Below, in pieces: positions 20,330 through 31,593 of a stretch of 64,000 nucleotides of DNA (positions are counted from its first letter, which is position 1; each line of letters opens with the position of its first letter). Location of the stretch: contig JAHHTF010000001.1 in NCBI GenBank assembly GCA_020024775.1, positions 20,542 to 84,541 of the forward strand. The letters run 5' to 3'. The notes under the pieces are model-generated. The model ran no database searches, was not told where the DNA came from, and worked only from the letters and a program-made list of their open reading frames with translations. The position numbers and the translations under genes are program-made. This DNA is from Ureaplasma sp. (GTDB lineage: Bacteria > Bacillota_I > Bacilli_A > Mycoplasmatales > Mycoplasmoidaceae).

Positions 20330-20896
20330 ATGGCAACAATTATACATGCTAAAGACCTTAGACCAGGTCATACATTTATTTTTAAAAACAACTTATATCA
20401 AGTAATTGAAAATTCATTCAACAAAACAGCAATGCGTGAAGGTATTGTTAAATGTAAAGTTAAAAATTTACGTACAGGAGCAATCACTATTGAAGTGTTA
20501 ACTGGTGAAAAAGTTGAACAAGCTCCAATCGAAACAATCAAAATGACTTATTCATATGATGACGGAAACAACTTTGTTTTCATGGATAATGAAACTTATG
20601 AACAAGTTGAAATTCCTCATTCAAAATTAGAATGAGAAAAAAACTTTATTTCAGAAGGTATTGAAGCTTCTATTATCAGATACGATAATGAATTCTTAGG
20701 AGCATTCTTACCAGATCAAATTGTAGTTGAAATTGCAGAAGCTGAAGAAGCTGTTCAAGGAAACACAGTACAAAACATTACTAAGAAAGCTTGATTAGAA
20801 TCAGGGTTCGAAGTTTTAGTACCTCAATTTATTAAATCTAAAGAAAAAATTATCATCGGAACAAGTGATGGACAATATGTTAGTAGAGCGAAATAA
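20330..20896 (+). CDS. efp: Translation elongation factor P
   Basis: EF-P relieves ribosome stalling at proline stretches. The 188-residue product has the three-domain layout: KOW-like domain I (ending VKNLRTGAITIEVL), and two OB domains including FMDNETYEQ and the C-terminal motif GTSDGQYVSRAK. The domain I tip loop reads NKTAMREGIV where the common family sequence is KPGKGSAFV, so the position usually carrying a modified Lys appears to be Met35. ATG 20330 follows AAAAGGAAAAAG. It begins the efp-asp23-nusB-rsmE cluster and overlaps the next gene by 29 bases. Confidence 0.96.
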
Positions 20897-21188
20897 TTTC
20901 ATAAAAATTTGTGAAGAAATTAATAACAATGATACTATTGTCATTAATATGCACAAAAAATTATTCAACTCTAAAGTAGAAAAGATTTTAAGAGAAACAA
21001 ACTTAAAATATTCAAGATACGAATTTGATATTGATGACGAAAAAATCAATTTAAACATTTGATTGAAAGAAAGAACTCAATCATTAAATGAAATTGTTGA
21101 ATTACAACAAGAAATAAAAGCTTACATTAAAATCCAATTAAACATTAATGTGGATTTTGTAAATATCTTTTTTGGAATATGTGCATAA
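20868..21188 (+). CDS. Asp23/Gls24-like small protein
   Basis: A 106-residue acidic protein. The core TIVINMHKKLFNSKVEKIL and INLNIWLKERTQSLNEIVEL then IQLNINVDFVNIFF follows the strand-helix pattern of the Asp23/Gls24 envelope-stress family, and the location between efp and nusB is where asp23-like genes sit in Firmicutes. Similarity is weak enough that I hold this as probable. The start could be ATG 20868, which has GGA seven bases upstream, or ATG 20877. One TGA encodes Trp. It overlaps efp, and nusB starts one base after its stop. Confidence 0.65.
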
Positions 21189-21189
21189 T

Positions 21190-21576
21190 ATGACTCAATG
21201 GAAAAAGAGACTGGCAGTAGTACAATTAATTTACTCATATTTAATTAATGAAACGAATGAACAAGAATTCATTCAAAAAATTATGAGTCATCATGAATTA
21301 GATGCTGAACAATTAAAAGTAATTGAAACATTTTTTACAACTAAAAAATTAGTATTAGAAAAAGTTGATTCAATCAAAGAACATAATTGATCTTTTGAAA
21401 GATCTGATTTAGTTGTTCAAGCAATTGTGTATCAAACATTTGCAGAGCAAAAAGCTTTAAATACATCTAAAGCTATTTTAATTGACCAAGCACTTATTAC
21501 TACTCATAATTTCTGTGAAGATTCTGCAAGTAAATATGTAAATGCTGTCTTAGACAATATTTTAGAAAATGATTAA
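21190..21576 (+). CDS. nusB: Transcription antitermination factor NusB
   Basis: NusB with NusE (S10) binds boxA of rRNA leaders to prevent early termination. The 128-residue all-helical product opens MTQWKKRLAVVQLIYSYL, as in the family, and ends with the conserved helix pattern KAILIDQALITTHNFCED followed by KYVNAVLDNIL. ATG 21190 is preferred because it starts one base after the previous stop and has GGA about 12 bases upstream; an in-frame ATG at 21172 would add six residues. Genome context (efp-asp23-nusB) agrees. Its end overlaps rsmE by 8 bases. Confidence 0.9.
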
Positions 21577-22300
21577 AGTATTTGCTAAAAATTTTAAAAA
21601 TAATGAAACATTTGGTTTTTATGATGATGATAGTTATCACATCCTAAATGTTTTAAGACTATCTTTAAAAGATCAAATCATCTGTATTTATGAAAACAAT
21701 AAATACTTATGTGAGATAGTTTCAATTTCACCACTATTAGCAAAAGCATTAAGTGTGATTGAAACCAAGTCTGAAATAAATTATCAACTTGATGTTTATC
21801 AAGCGGTAATCAAACCAAAGAATATGGAATTGATTATTCAAAAATTAACGGAATTAAATGTAAACAATTTATATCCAGTAATGTTTGAAAGATCACAAGC
21901 TAATAATATTAATAATCATTCATTGAATAGACAAGAAATGATTATTAAATCAGCAAGTAAACAATCAGGAAGATTTGATTTTTTAGAATTAAAGTCACAA
22001 ATAAACTTTAATGAAATGCTAAAGCAATTTGAATCTAACCAATATGATTTAATTATTGTGCCATATGAAAATGAATCAGAAAATTATTTAATCCCATCTG
22101 ACTTAGATCATAAATCAAAAGTTGCCATTGTTATTGGTCCTGAAGGTGGTTTTAGTAAATCTGAAATCCAAAGATTAATTGAATCTAAAAATATTAATAT
22201 TAAATTAGTCACTTTAACAAAAACAATTTTGCGTTCAGAAACCGCATGCTTATATACAGTTTCATTAACTCAAAATTATTTATTAATGAAAGGAAAATAA
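21569..22300 (+). CDS. rsmE: 16S rRNA (uracil-1498-N3)-methyltransferase
   Basis: RsmE methylates U1498 in the decoding region of 16S rRNA. The 243-residue protein has an N-terminal PUA-like domain (about 1-70) and a C-terminal SPOUT domain with the knotted SAM-binding motifs AIVIGPEGGFSKSE and TLTKTILRSETA. The middle holds IKPKNMELIIQKLTEL and MFERSQ, also typical. It overlaps nusB by 8 bases, so it belongs to the same transcript. Confidence 0.95.
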   Translation: MIKVFAKNFKNNETFGFYDDDSYHILNVLRLSLKDQIICIYENNKYLCEIVSISPLLAKALSVIETKSEINYQLDVYQAVIKPKNMELIIQKLTELNVNNLYPVMFERSQANNINNHSLNRQEMIIKSASKQSGRFDFLELKSQINFNEMLKQFESNQYDLIIVPYENESENYLIPSDLDHKSKVAIVIGPEGGFSKSEIQRLIESKNINIKLVTLTKTILRSETACLYTVSLTQNYLLMKGK

Positions 22301-22301
22301 G

Positions 22302-23009
22302 ATGCTAAGATTATTGAATTATCTTTTATTTCTAGTAACCCTATTAGCATTCTTGATAATAATAGTTCCATTCGGTTTATCTGCTAGAGAATTCTCTTTA
22401 TTAGGTAATCCAGTGAACCTACAACATTTAAAAGACTTAGTAGGTCCATATTGAAACCCAGCTGCAAACATGTCATCAACAATTATTTTCTTAATTGCTG
22501 CATGTGCTTTATTACCTGTTCAACAAATCTTCTGATTAAAAAGACAACAAAAAGATAACCACTACCCAGTAGACCCTAAATTCTTTGAAAAATACAAAGT
22601 AACCATGTATTTAACAATTATTATGATTGTTACTTCCTTTGCTTGGTTTATGGGTGTGTGATTATCAAGTCCATCAGGTTATCCAACCAGTGATGTTGGT
22701 AAATTAACAGATATGTATATGTTAAAAAGAAATGTATATATTGGTGGTATTGTAGTAGTAGGTTTATTAGGATTATCAATTATGGGATACGCTTCATATG
22801 TTAACTTAATGATTACATATGAACAACAAAAACAAATGGTTGATGAAGGAATTGCAAATGGTACATATGACCCAGTTACTCGTAGACCAATTGATGAAGT
22901 AAAAGCGGTTGATGAAACTATCAAAGAAATCAAAGAAGCAAAACAAGATGATGAAATAGATCCATCTAGTTATTCTGGATCATCTGGATTGGTTCCTGAT
23001 GCAAATTAA
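22302..23009 (+). CDS. Four-helix membrane protein, unknown
   Basis: A 235-residue protein with four predicted membrane segments at about residues 4-26, 59-80, 104-123 and 145-170, and a charged cytoplasmic or external tail (about 175-235) rich in Glu, Lys and Asp. There is no recognised domain. It starts one base after the rsmE stop and overlaps mtaB by 11 bases, so it is cotranscribed with RNA-modification genes, but that position is the only hint about its role. TGA codons encode Trp in the membrane part. Confidence 0.8.
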
Positions 23010-24300
23010 TAAAATAAAAAGCTTTGCAATCCATACTTTGGGTTGCAAAGTTAATACGTATGAGTCAAATATCATTAGAAATGAGTTACTATCATATGGA
23101 ATGATAGAATGTGACTTTAAGCAAAAAGTAGATTTATACATTATTAACACCTGTTCAGTTACAAACAATGCAGATTTAAAATCAAGAAACATTATAGCGA
23201 GAGCAAAGAAATTAAATCCAGAAGCAATTGTATTTGTTTGTGGATGTTATTCTCAAGTTGCTAAAGAAATCAAAAATGCAGACATTGTAATTGGTAACAA
23301 ATACAAAAATGGGATTATTAATGTTTTAGAAGAATACTTAACTAATCATCAAAATAAATTAATTAAGGTTGATAACTTATTATTAGAAACTGAATTTGAA
23401 GACACAAAGATTGATGACTTCAAACAAAACACAAGAGCATTTTTAAAGATTCAAGATGGATGTAATTTCATGTGTTCTTATTGTATCATTCCTTTTACTA
23501 GAGGAAGACAAAGATCAAAAGATGCCAACAAGATTATTGATGAAATCAAAACACTGGTTGCAAATGGATATAAAGAAATTGTTTTAACTGGAGTTAACAC
23601 TGCAGGATATCATGATTTAAATAATGAAATTAATTTCTATCAATTATTAAAAATGATTAATAAGTTACCTGGGGAATTTAGAGTTAGAATTTCATCAGTG
23701 GAACCTTTTCAAATCGATCATGACATCATTGATTTAATTGTTAACAATAAAAGATTTGCTCAACATTGACACATATGTTTACAATCAGGTTCAGATAGTG
23801 TATTAAACCAAATGCATCGTAAATATTCAACAAAAGAATTCTTGAAATTAGTAAACTATATTTATTCTAAAAATCCATATACCGCAATTACCACAGATTA
23901 TATTTGTGGATTCCCAACTGAAACTGATGAAGACCATCAATTATCAATTAAGTTTTGCAAACAAGTTGGATTTTATCAAATGCATATCTTTCCTTATTCC
24001 AAAAGAAAATTTACCCCAGCTGCAAATCTAGTACAAGTGAAAGATGAAATTAAAAAGCAAAGGGTAGATGACTTCTTAAAACTGAACAAAGAATTAGAAA
24101 ATAATTTCTTATCTAAATTTGTAAATAAAGAAGTTGTAGTTTTAATTGAAAAAGCAATTGACACAAATAAATACATTGGGAAAACTTCTGAGTATTTAGA
24201 TGTTATTATTAACAGTGATACAGATATCACAAACCAATTAGTTAATGTGAAGATTACTAAAAAAGTTTTCAATAATTTAATTGGTGAAATTATCAAATAA
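22999..24300 (+). CDS. mtaB: tRNA-t6A37 methylthiotransferase, MtaB type
   Basis: A radical-SAM enzyme that adds a methylthio group to t6A37 in tRNAs reading ANN codons. The 433-residue protein has the N-terminal UPF0004 domain with Cys residues in TLGCKVNTYES, INTCSVTN and VCGCYSQ (second 4Fe-4S cluster), and the radical-SAM CxxxCxxC in CNFMCSYCIIPFTRGRQRS. Then follow LTGVNTAGY and ISSVEPFQI. The TLGCKVN and CSVTN variants point to MtaB rather than MiaB. The C-terminal TRAM-like part is present. It overlaps the previous gene by 11 bases. Confidence 0.93.
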
Positions 24301-24304
24301 GATT

Positions 24305-24335
24305 TCTCTTAGTCAATTTGATTAAGAGATTTTTT
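24305..24335 (+). terminator. Terminator after mtaB
   Basis: Stem TCTCTTAGTC / GATTAAGAGA (one G-T pair) with a 5-base loop and six T, 5 bases after the stop. Confidence 0.85.
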
Positions 24336-24489
24336 AATGTCTGTATTGATCAAATTTATGAAAATCAGAAGATATTTGGAATAATCATTGAATTAATTGA
24401 TATTAAAAGACAATCAATACTTAAATAACTACTAAAATATCATATAATATATATTATTTTGAAAAAGTAAGTTAGGTAGTTTAAATAAA

Positions 24490-27400
24490 ATGAGAGCACT
24501 TTTAAAAAATATTTTTCGATATTCATTTAAAAATAAATATTCATTTTTTTCTTTATTTTTAATGTTCTTCATATGTTTATTCTTGTTGATAACATTAGGG
24601 TTGTTCGTAAGCAACTTATCAAGAAAATATAATGAGTTACTTGCAACAACTAATCCTCATAATGTTTTGATTAATGAGAATTTTGACGACAATATTGAAG
24701 GTGATATATCAAGAGCAGAATTCGAACTACAAATACTTAAAGAATTTTCAAATGATCCTAACATTGATACAACAGTACCAACTGATGAAACACCACAACA
24801 AAAACTATATAGATTAAATTCAGAAATCTATAATATTCAACACTCAAATAAAAATATAGATTTAAGATTAAGAAATTTTAATTCTATTGACTTAAATGGA
24901 TTAAACAATGAAAAGTTTAAAATGGTGAAATACCTTTCAACTTATTCAATTGATAAACTATTCATTTATGAAGGAACAGGATTACCTAAAAATGCAAGTG
25001 GACAACAAACCGTTCCTACTGGATTAGACTTTAAAAGAATATTAGACTTAGCATTGGATGTAACTAATACATCTCAAGAAAATATTGAAGCTAGACAAAT
25101 GGTAGTCTTCTTTATTTCTAAAGCGGACTGAACATCAAGTGATCAATCTAAATTTGAATCTGCATCAAAAGAATTATTAAATGCAGTTAAAACTGATCCA
25201 ACAATTGACCCAGCTACTTATACTGGTTCAGCTACATATAATGAAATCATCAAACCTTTCTTTGAGTTAAATAACCCTAACTTTAAAATTGATAACAAAA
25301 TCTTTAAACTGATTTTCACTAAGTCAGATGCACTTGGTGACTCAGTTGCTACTTATCACGACTTTACATCTTATACATCAATTGTATCTCCAATTTACTT
25401 ACAAAACAATCATAAGAAAGTTTTCCCATATTCTAAATTCCTTGAATTCTCAAAAGTAGATAAAACAGATTTATCTAACTCACCATCACAACAACAATTT
25501 AGAAAATGATTTGATAAGATTGATAATTCATATAAAATCTATATTCAAAACATTCCATATTTAATAGTTGGATCAGGATTGTCTCCAGACTTTACTTATC
25601 CAATAGTTTCATTTGAAAATGTTGTAGTTGATTATAACAAATCAGCAATTCTGTATTCAAATAATTCAGGTTTTGAAAGAACAAAAAACTCTTGACCAAC
25701 CGCTCCACAAGAAAACTTAATTGTTGCTAATTATACAGGGAATTTACCATTTGCACATATGTTAACTAAAATCAATGCAATTGGTAAACAATATATGCCT
25801 AACTTCCCCCCGTCAATTAATATTGCTTATGCAGCAGGTGATCAATCAAACATTTATACTCCATCCCCTATCAGAGTAACATTTATTGAAGGTATCATCA
25901 AAGCAATTAATACAGTATCAATTGTGTTAATTATTTTCTTAGTATTAATCTCAATGTTCGTAACAACAATCTTGTTACAAAAATTCATTAAAGAAAATAT
26001 TAAAAGTTTATATATTATTATTGCCAATGGGTTCAATAAATATAAAGCAATATTGGCAATTTCATTAGTTACAATTATCCCTACATTCTGTGCAGCTGTA
26101 TTAGGATTTATTGCTGCATACTTTGCTCAAGTTCCAACAATCAATCTATTTGGTGCTTATTGGTCGATACCAATTTTACCATCCGGATTCGGAACAGTTT
26201 ATATTGTGATAATAGCATTCATAGCATTGTTTGCTTTTAATACTATTTTAATTTTCTTCTTAGCAATGATTGCTTTAAGAAAACCAGTATCATCAGGAAT
26301 CAATACTGATGGTATTAAATTAGGTTGATTAGCTAGACAAGTTAAGAAACCATTTAAGTGAACAGGAATTGTTTCACGGTTTAGAATATCAATTGCATTT
26401 AGTTCAGTAAGTAAATTGTTATTCTTGTCATTGATTTCATCCCTTTCAATGTCATCAATTATTTTCATTTCATCAACATATAAGATGTTTGATAAAACAA
26501 TTGATCCAACAATCAAAACAAACTCAGCAGATTTTGCAATTAATTTAACTACACCTACTTGACAAGGTGGTCAATACTATGGTGTTGACTTTAATAAAAT
26601 CGGACAAGAGTATACAGGATGAATTAAAGATTCAACAACATCATATCCAGTTGATGGTATTGTAAATAATTCTCAATACAAAACTCCAGGTGATAGTTAT
26701 CAAAAATATTATGAAAACCCACCAAAGGGAATTGCAAGTGGATTAAATGCTAATCCAAGTTTATTACCTAATGTTGCTACACCATTATTTAAAACTTGAT
26801 CTCAACTACATTATCCCCAAACATCAGATTTAAGTAGTTCAAGAACAAAACTAAATTATTTATTTAATAAAACAGAAAACCAATTCTTATTAGATGTATA
26901 TCTAGGTGGTAATATCATTCCATCTAACCCATGAGTTGATATCATTGATAAAATGATTCCAGTTAACCAATCAAATACATCAATTGAAAAAACAAATAAT
27001 TTAATAACTAATGTTTTAAATGATTTCCAAGTATTAGATAAAACTGTAGCTAGTTATCAATTCAATGGTACGTTAAACAACAAACTCGTTGCAACAACTT
27101 CTGAATTCGGTCCAACTGCAACATCAACAATAGCTTATTTCTATATTACAAATAATCCTAATTTTAGAAATGATGGTAAAACAAACTATCCAATTGTTTA
27201 TTTAGATGATAGTAACGATGAAACATTAAATATCAAAAACATTTATCAATCATACCAAGATTGAAAAGTGAACCCAGCACCATTATCAGATACTGACCCA
27301 ATTACATTACAAGTAAGTAATTATTTCACTAATCTACCAATGCGTGCTAAAAATAACTTTTCAGAAGTAATTGAAAACCCAAGAAACAGAGATGCTTTAT

Positions 27401-29091
27401 TAGTGCATCTATCAGCCAACCTATTAGATGGTTCAGTTAAATATACAACTTATTCAAGTGTATTTAAATATCTATTTGATGTAAAACCATATGACCCTAA
27501 TAAACCAGTAACACCACCAAGTAATGGAATGTTTACTGAAGCTCCAACAATTGGAAAACAATTAATGGTTTATGAAGATACATTAAATCATCGCCAAGTA
27601 TTAATTAATAAACAATCCCCTAATTTATTTAAAGGTCTTGGTGATATTGGGATGTCAGCATCTCCAATGTTCACAAACTTTGCAGATCATGTGTTCTCAG
27701 ACTCATACTATCAAAATGATATTTATAAAATTAGTTATAACTCAGTTCCACTTAATCTTTCATTAGGTGATGAACCTTATTGTTATATTAATTATAAATT
27801 AGATGAAACTTCATCAGGAGTTAACTCAAGTTATAAACATAATAACCTATTCCCAATTATTGGTCTTTATAGTGGAACTAAAAAAGTTAACTTAACAAAT
27901 GCAGATACTGATGAACCAATCACGCAAGAATGATTAATTGCTAAACAAAAAGAATTAGAAATAGATAAAATATATCCAGTAGTTATTAACCTATTTGCTG
28001 CTAAACAATATAACTTAAATGTTAATGATGTTATTAGTGGAGTTGCTACTAATAGAACTGATAGATATTTAGTTGATAAAAACAAAGTATTACCTGAAGT
28101 TAAATTCAAAGTAGTAGCAATTAATGACACAAGAAAAGATCCAGAGTTCTATACAACTATGGATGCAGCACAACAAATCTTAGGACTAGCAACTGCTATG
28201 GATTATAAGTATGTAAGAACTTTATCATCTAATCCAGATGTTGATCCTAGCAAGCAAATAGTTCCAATCAATGATTTAAACAACCGTTATAATAATTTCG
28301 GTGGATTCAATGGAATCTATACATCAGATCCAAATCTTCAAATCTTATCAAGTGGTATTTCATTATATTCTCCATCAGGAACATATTTATCAATTGATAC
28401 ATTTAAAGATGATCCTAACTTAATTAAAATCTTTGATGGAATCTTATCTCAAAAAGGATATACTCCAAGTGATTTAAATTATTTGGGAGTAGCACTAGGT
28501 TTAAACACCCCAGAAAAAGTAGCTGAGTTAAGAAGCAGATATAATCTAACAACAGATAAAAATAAATTTGTGTTAGATATGATTCATCACCTTAACACTA
28601 TTTATGATGGATACGTATATTTCTCAATTCCAGAAAAACCAGATGCATTAGCTTCAAGTAGAGCAGTATTTGATAAGATTGCAAATACTATTAATGCAAT
28701 TGAAATCATTGTAGTTTCTTTAATTATTATTCTATCTATCTTAATTCTATTGATTACATCTTGAGTAATCATTGCAGACTTAATGAAAGTTATTCTATTA
28801 TTAAAGACTCAAGGATTTAGTGACCTTGAAAATGCACTTAACATTTTCTCAGTATTTATTCCAACATGAATTCTTTCAACGCTTGTAACAGTTCCATTGA
28901 TTATTTTTGCACTAAAAGCATTCAAGGAATTTGCATTTGCTTCTTTAGGAGTATTATTAAATATTAATATTTCATGATTTGCATTCTTTATTGGATCAAT
29001 ATCATTAGCAGTATTATTTATTATAATTATCGGATTTGTAACCCTATTCTTAAAGAAAACAAATGTTGTTGATTCATTAAGATGAAATTAA
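24490..29091 (+). CDS. Giant FtsX-type ABC transporter permease
   Basis: A single 1533-residue frame once about 15 TGA codons are read as Trp. The layout is a duplicated FtsX/MacB permease: an N-terminal membrane helix (about 18-40), a large extracytoplasmic domain (to about 460), three helices (about 465-600), another helix (about 631-660), a second very large extracytoplasmic domain (about 670-1395), and three C-terminal helices (about 1400-1525). Such giant permeases are known in mycoplasmas (MG468-like) and pair with an ABC ATPase encoded nearby; none lies in this window next to it. The substrate is unknown, with lipids or lipoproteins as family-based possibilities. TATAAT at 24443-24448 may be its -10 box. 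Confidence 0.85.
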
Positions 29092-29098
29092 AATAAGA

Positions 29099-29125
29099 TT
29101 AGCACTCTACAATTTATTGTGCTAA
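29099..29125 (+). promoter_or_regulatory. CIRCE element of the lon-dnaK operon
   Basis: TTAGCACTC, nine bases, TTGTGCTAA: eight of nine positions fit the left half exactly or better, and the right arm GAGTGCTAA differs in two bases. CIRCE is the binding site of the HrcA repressor, and hrcA is present at 35182. A further GTGCTAA half-site lies at 29138-29144, next to a TAATAT that may be the -10 box. The site also acts as a possible hairpin end for the upstream permease mRNA. Confidence 0.85.
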
Positions 29126-29181
29126 TTTTATTTTTTTGTGCTAATATATATACATTAACATCCAAGGAGGAACAATATCAA

Positions 29182-31578
29182 ATGCTACCGTTATTATATT
29201 TAAGAGGTGTAATTCCTTTTGAAAATGAAGAATTAGAAATCGAATTCAGTAGACCACAATCAATTACTGCGATTGAATCTGCATTAAAAGAACATGAAGG
29301 ACAACTAGTTGCTGTTCCACAAGTTTCTTTAAATGAAAAAGCAGTAAAAACTTATTCACAATTATCTGATTTTGGATTAGTTGGTAGAGTAAGCAAGTTC
29401 GTGAAACACAAAGATGAAGAAGGTGTTTTCGTAGCTACTATTAAATTTGGCAGAAAGGTTAAGATTGTTAAACCAGTTGGTTCTGATACTATTAGTTCTA
29501 ATAATATTGATTTTATTGAATTACCTGAATTAGAATTTAATGAAGATGACTTAATCTTAATGACTGATTTACCAAGTATGCTTGTAAAAGCAAGTTTCTT
29601 GAAAACAAATTCTAAATTATACCAATCAGTAATTACATTGTTAGCTGATAAAAAATACTTATCATTTTTAGATAGAACAATGTTAATTGCTTCAGGTGGT
29701 GATTTTACAATTCTATTTAATTACTTTGAACAAATCACTGCATCAGCTAAAATCTTCTCAATTACAAATGTATTGTTTGGTCACACAGAAGATCCAGAAC
29801 TTGAAAGTAATACAGATGCTGCTATTACTAAGAAATTATCTGAACAAATGGCTAAACAACAAACAGAATTCTATTTAAGAGAAAAACTTAAATTAATTAA
29901 AGAAGAATTAGGTGAAATCACTTCTAAAGAAGATGAAAGTGAAAAGATTAAAAGACTTGTAAAAAACAATCCATATCCAAAACATATTAAAGAAAAAATT
30001 CTTTCAGAATTAGTAAAATATGAAACAGCATTTACTTCAAATGAAGCTGGATTAGCGAAATCATATATTGATTGATTAATTGAACTTCCTTGATGACAAA
30101 AATCTGTCGACAATACTGATTTAAATAAAGTACAAAAAGTACTTGAATCAAATCACTATGGTATTGAAAAAGTAAAAGAAAGAATTCTTGAATATATCGC
30201 AGTTAACATTAACAACCCAAAATCTAAAGCTCCAATCATCTGTTTAGTTGGTCCTCCTGGTGTTGGTAAAACATCATTAGCAAGATCAATTGCAGAAGCT
30301 TTAAACAAAGAATTTGTTAAAGTAGCTTTAGGTGGGGTTAAAGACGAATCAGAAATTCGTGGACACAGAAAAACATACTTAGGAGCAATGCCTGGTAGAA
30401 TTATTAAAGCAATGAAAAAAGCTAAAACAATTAACCCATTGTTCTTATTAGATGAAATTGATAAGATGTCAAGTGATCACAAAGGTGACCCAGCTTCTGC
30501 ACTATTAGAAGTATTAGACCCAGAACAAAACAAAACATTTAGTGATAACTATATCGAAGAAGATTATGACTTATCTCAAGTAATGTTTATTTGTACTGCA
30601 AACTATTACAACCAAATCCCAGAAGCTTTAATTGATAGATTAGAAGTAATCGAATTATCAAGCTATACATTAAATGAAAAGAAACATATTGCAGAAGAAC
30701 ATTTAATTAAAAGAGTAGCTGAAAACACTGGATTAAAAACAAAAGATATTAAATTCACTGTTGATGCAATCGATCACATTATCAATTACTATACAAGAGA
30801 AGCAGGGGTTCGTGAATTACAAAGATTAATTGAACAAATTGTTCGTAAAATTTTAGTATTAAAACTAAAAGGTGAAGAATATCCAACTAAGATTACTCCA
30901 GTTGAAGTTGAAAAACTTTTAGGTAAAAAACGTTTTGATTTAACTTTAAAAGACAAAACTCCAATTGCTGGTATTGTTAATGGAATGGCTTATACATCAG
31001 CTGGTGGTGATTTATTACCAATTGAAGCTACATTTTTTAAAGGTAAAGGTAATGTAATCATTACTGGTAACCTTGAACAAACAATGACTGAATCAGTTAA
31101 TGTTGCTTTTGGCTATGTAAAATCAAATGCTGTGAAATTTGGTATTGAAAACATTGACTTATCTGAACTAGATTTACACTTACACGTACCATCAGGAGGA
31201 ATTCCTAAAGATGGTCCAAGTGCAGGGGTTACAATTACAACTGCTATTCTATCTGCATTAAAACAAGTTTCAATTCCTACTAATGTAAGTATGACAGGGG
31301 AAATCATGTTAAGAGGTAAAGTTGGTATCATTGGTGGAGTAAAAGAAAAAGTTATTTCAGCACACAGAGCTGGAGTAAGAAATATCTTTATTCCGAAAGA
31401 TGACGAAAGATATCTTGAAGATGTTCCGCATGAAATCAAAAAAGATCTTAACATTACATTAGTTGAAGTATATGATGAAATTTATGATGCATTATTTAAA
31501 GATAAAAAATCAAAACCATTAACTACTGCTTCAACTCCTAAAAAAGCTTGTAGCAAAGTTAGTAAAGAACAATTATAA
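29182..31578 (+). CDS. lon: ATP-dependent protease Lon
   Basis: Lon degrades misfolded proteins in the cytoplasm. The 798-residue protein has the N-terminal substrate-binding domain (1-200), coiled middle, AAA+ module with Walker A GPPGVGKT and Walker B LFLLDEIDKM, and the Ser-Lys protease domain with S680 in DGPSAG and the catalytic Lys near 721 in GGVKEKV. ATG 29182 is chosen because AAGGAGG (29164-29170) lies upstream; a longer in-frame reading from 29119 would start inside the promoter. It is controlled by the CIRCE site at 29099. dnaK follows after 15 bases. The C-terminal 20 residues are a basic extension. Confidence 0.97.
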
Positions 31579-31593
31579 TAAGGAGATATAAAT

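Noticed and set aside
24490..29091. A cluster of broken small genes or a pseudogene
   Set aside because: All interruptions are TGA codons at sensible Trp positions; I traced the connecting parts between 25132-25759 and 26329-26953 and found no TAA or TAG.
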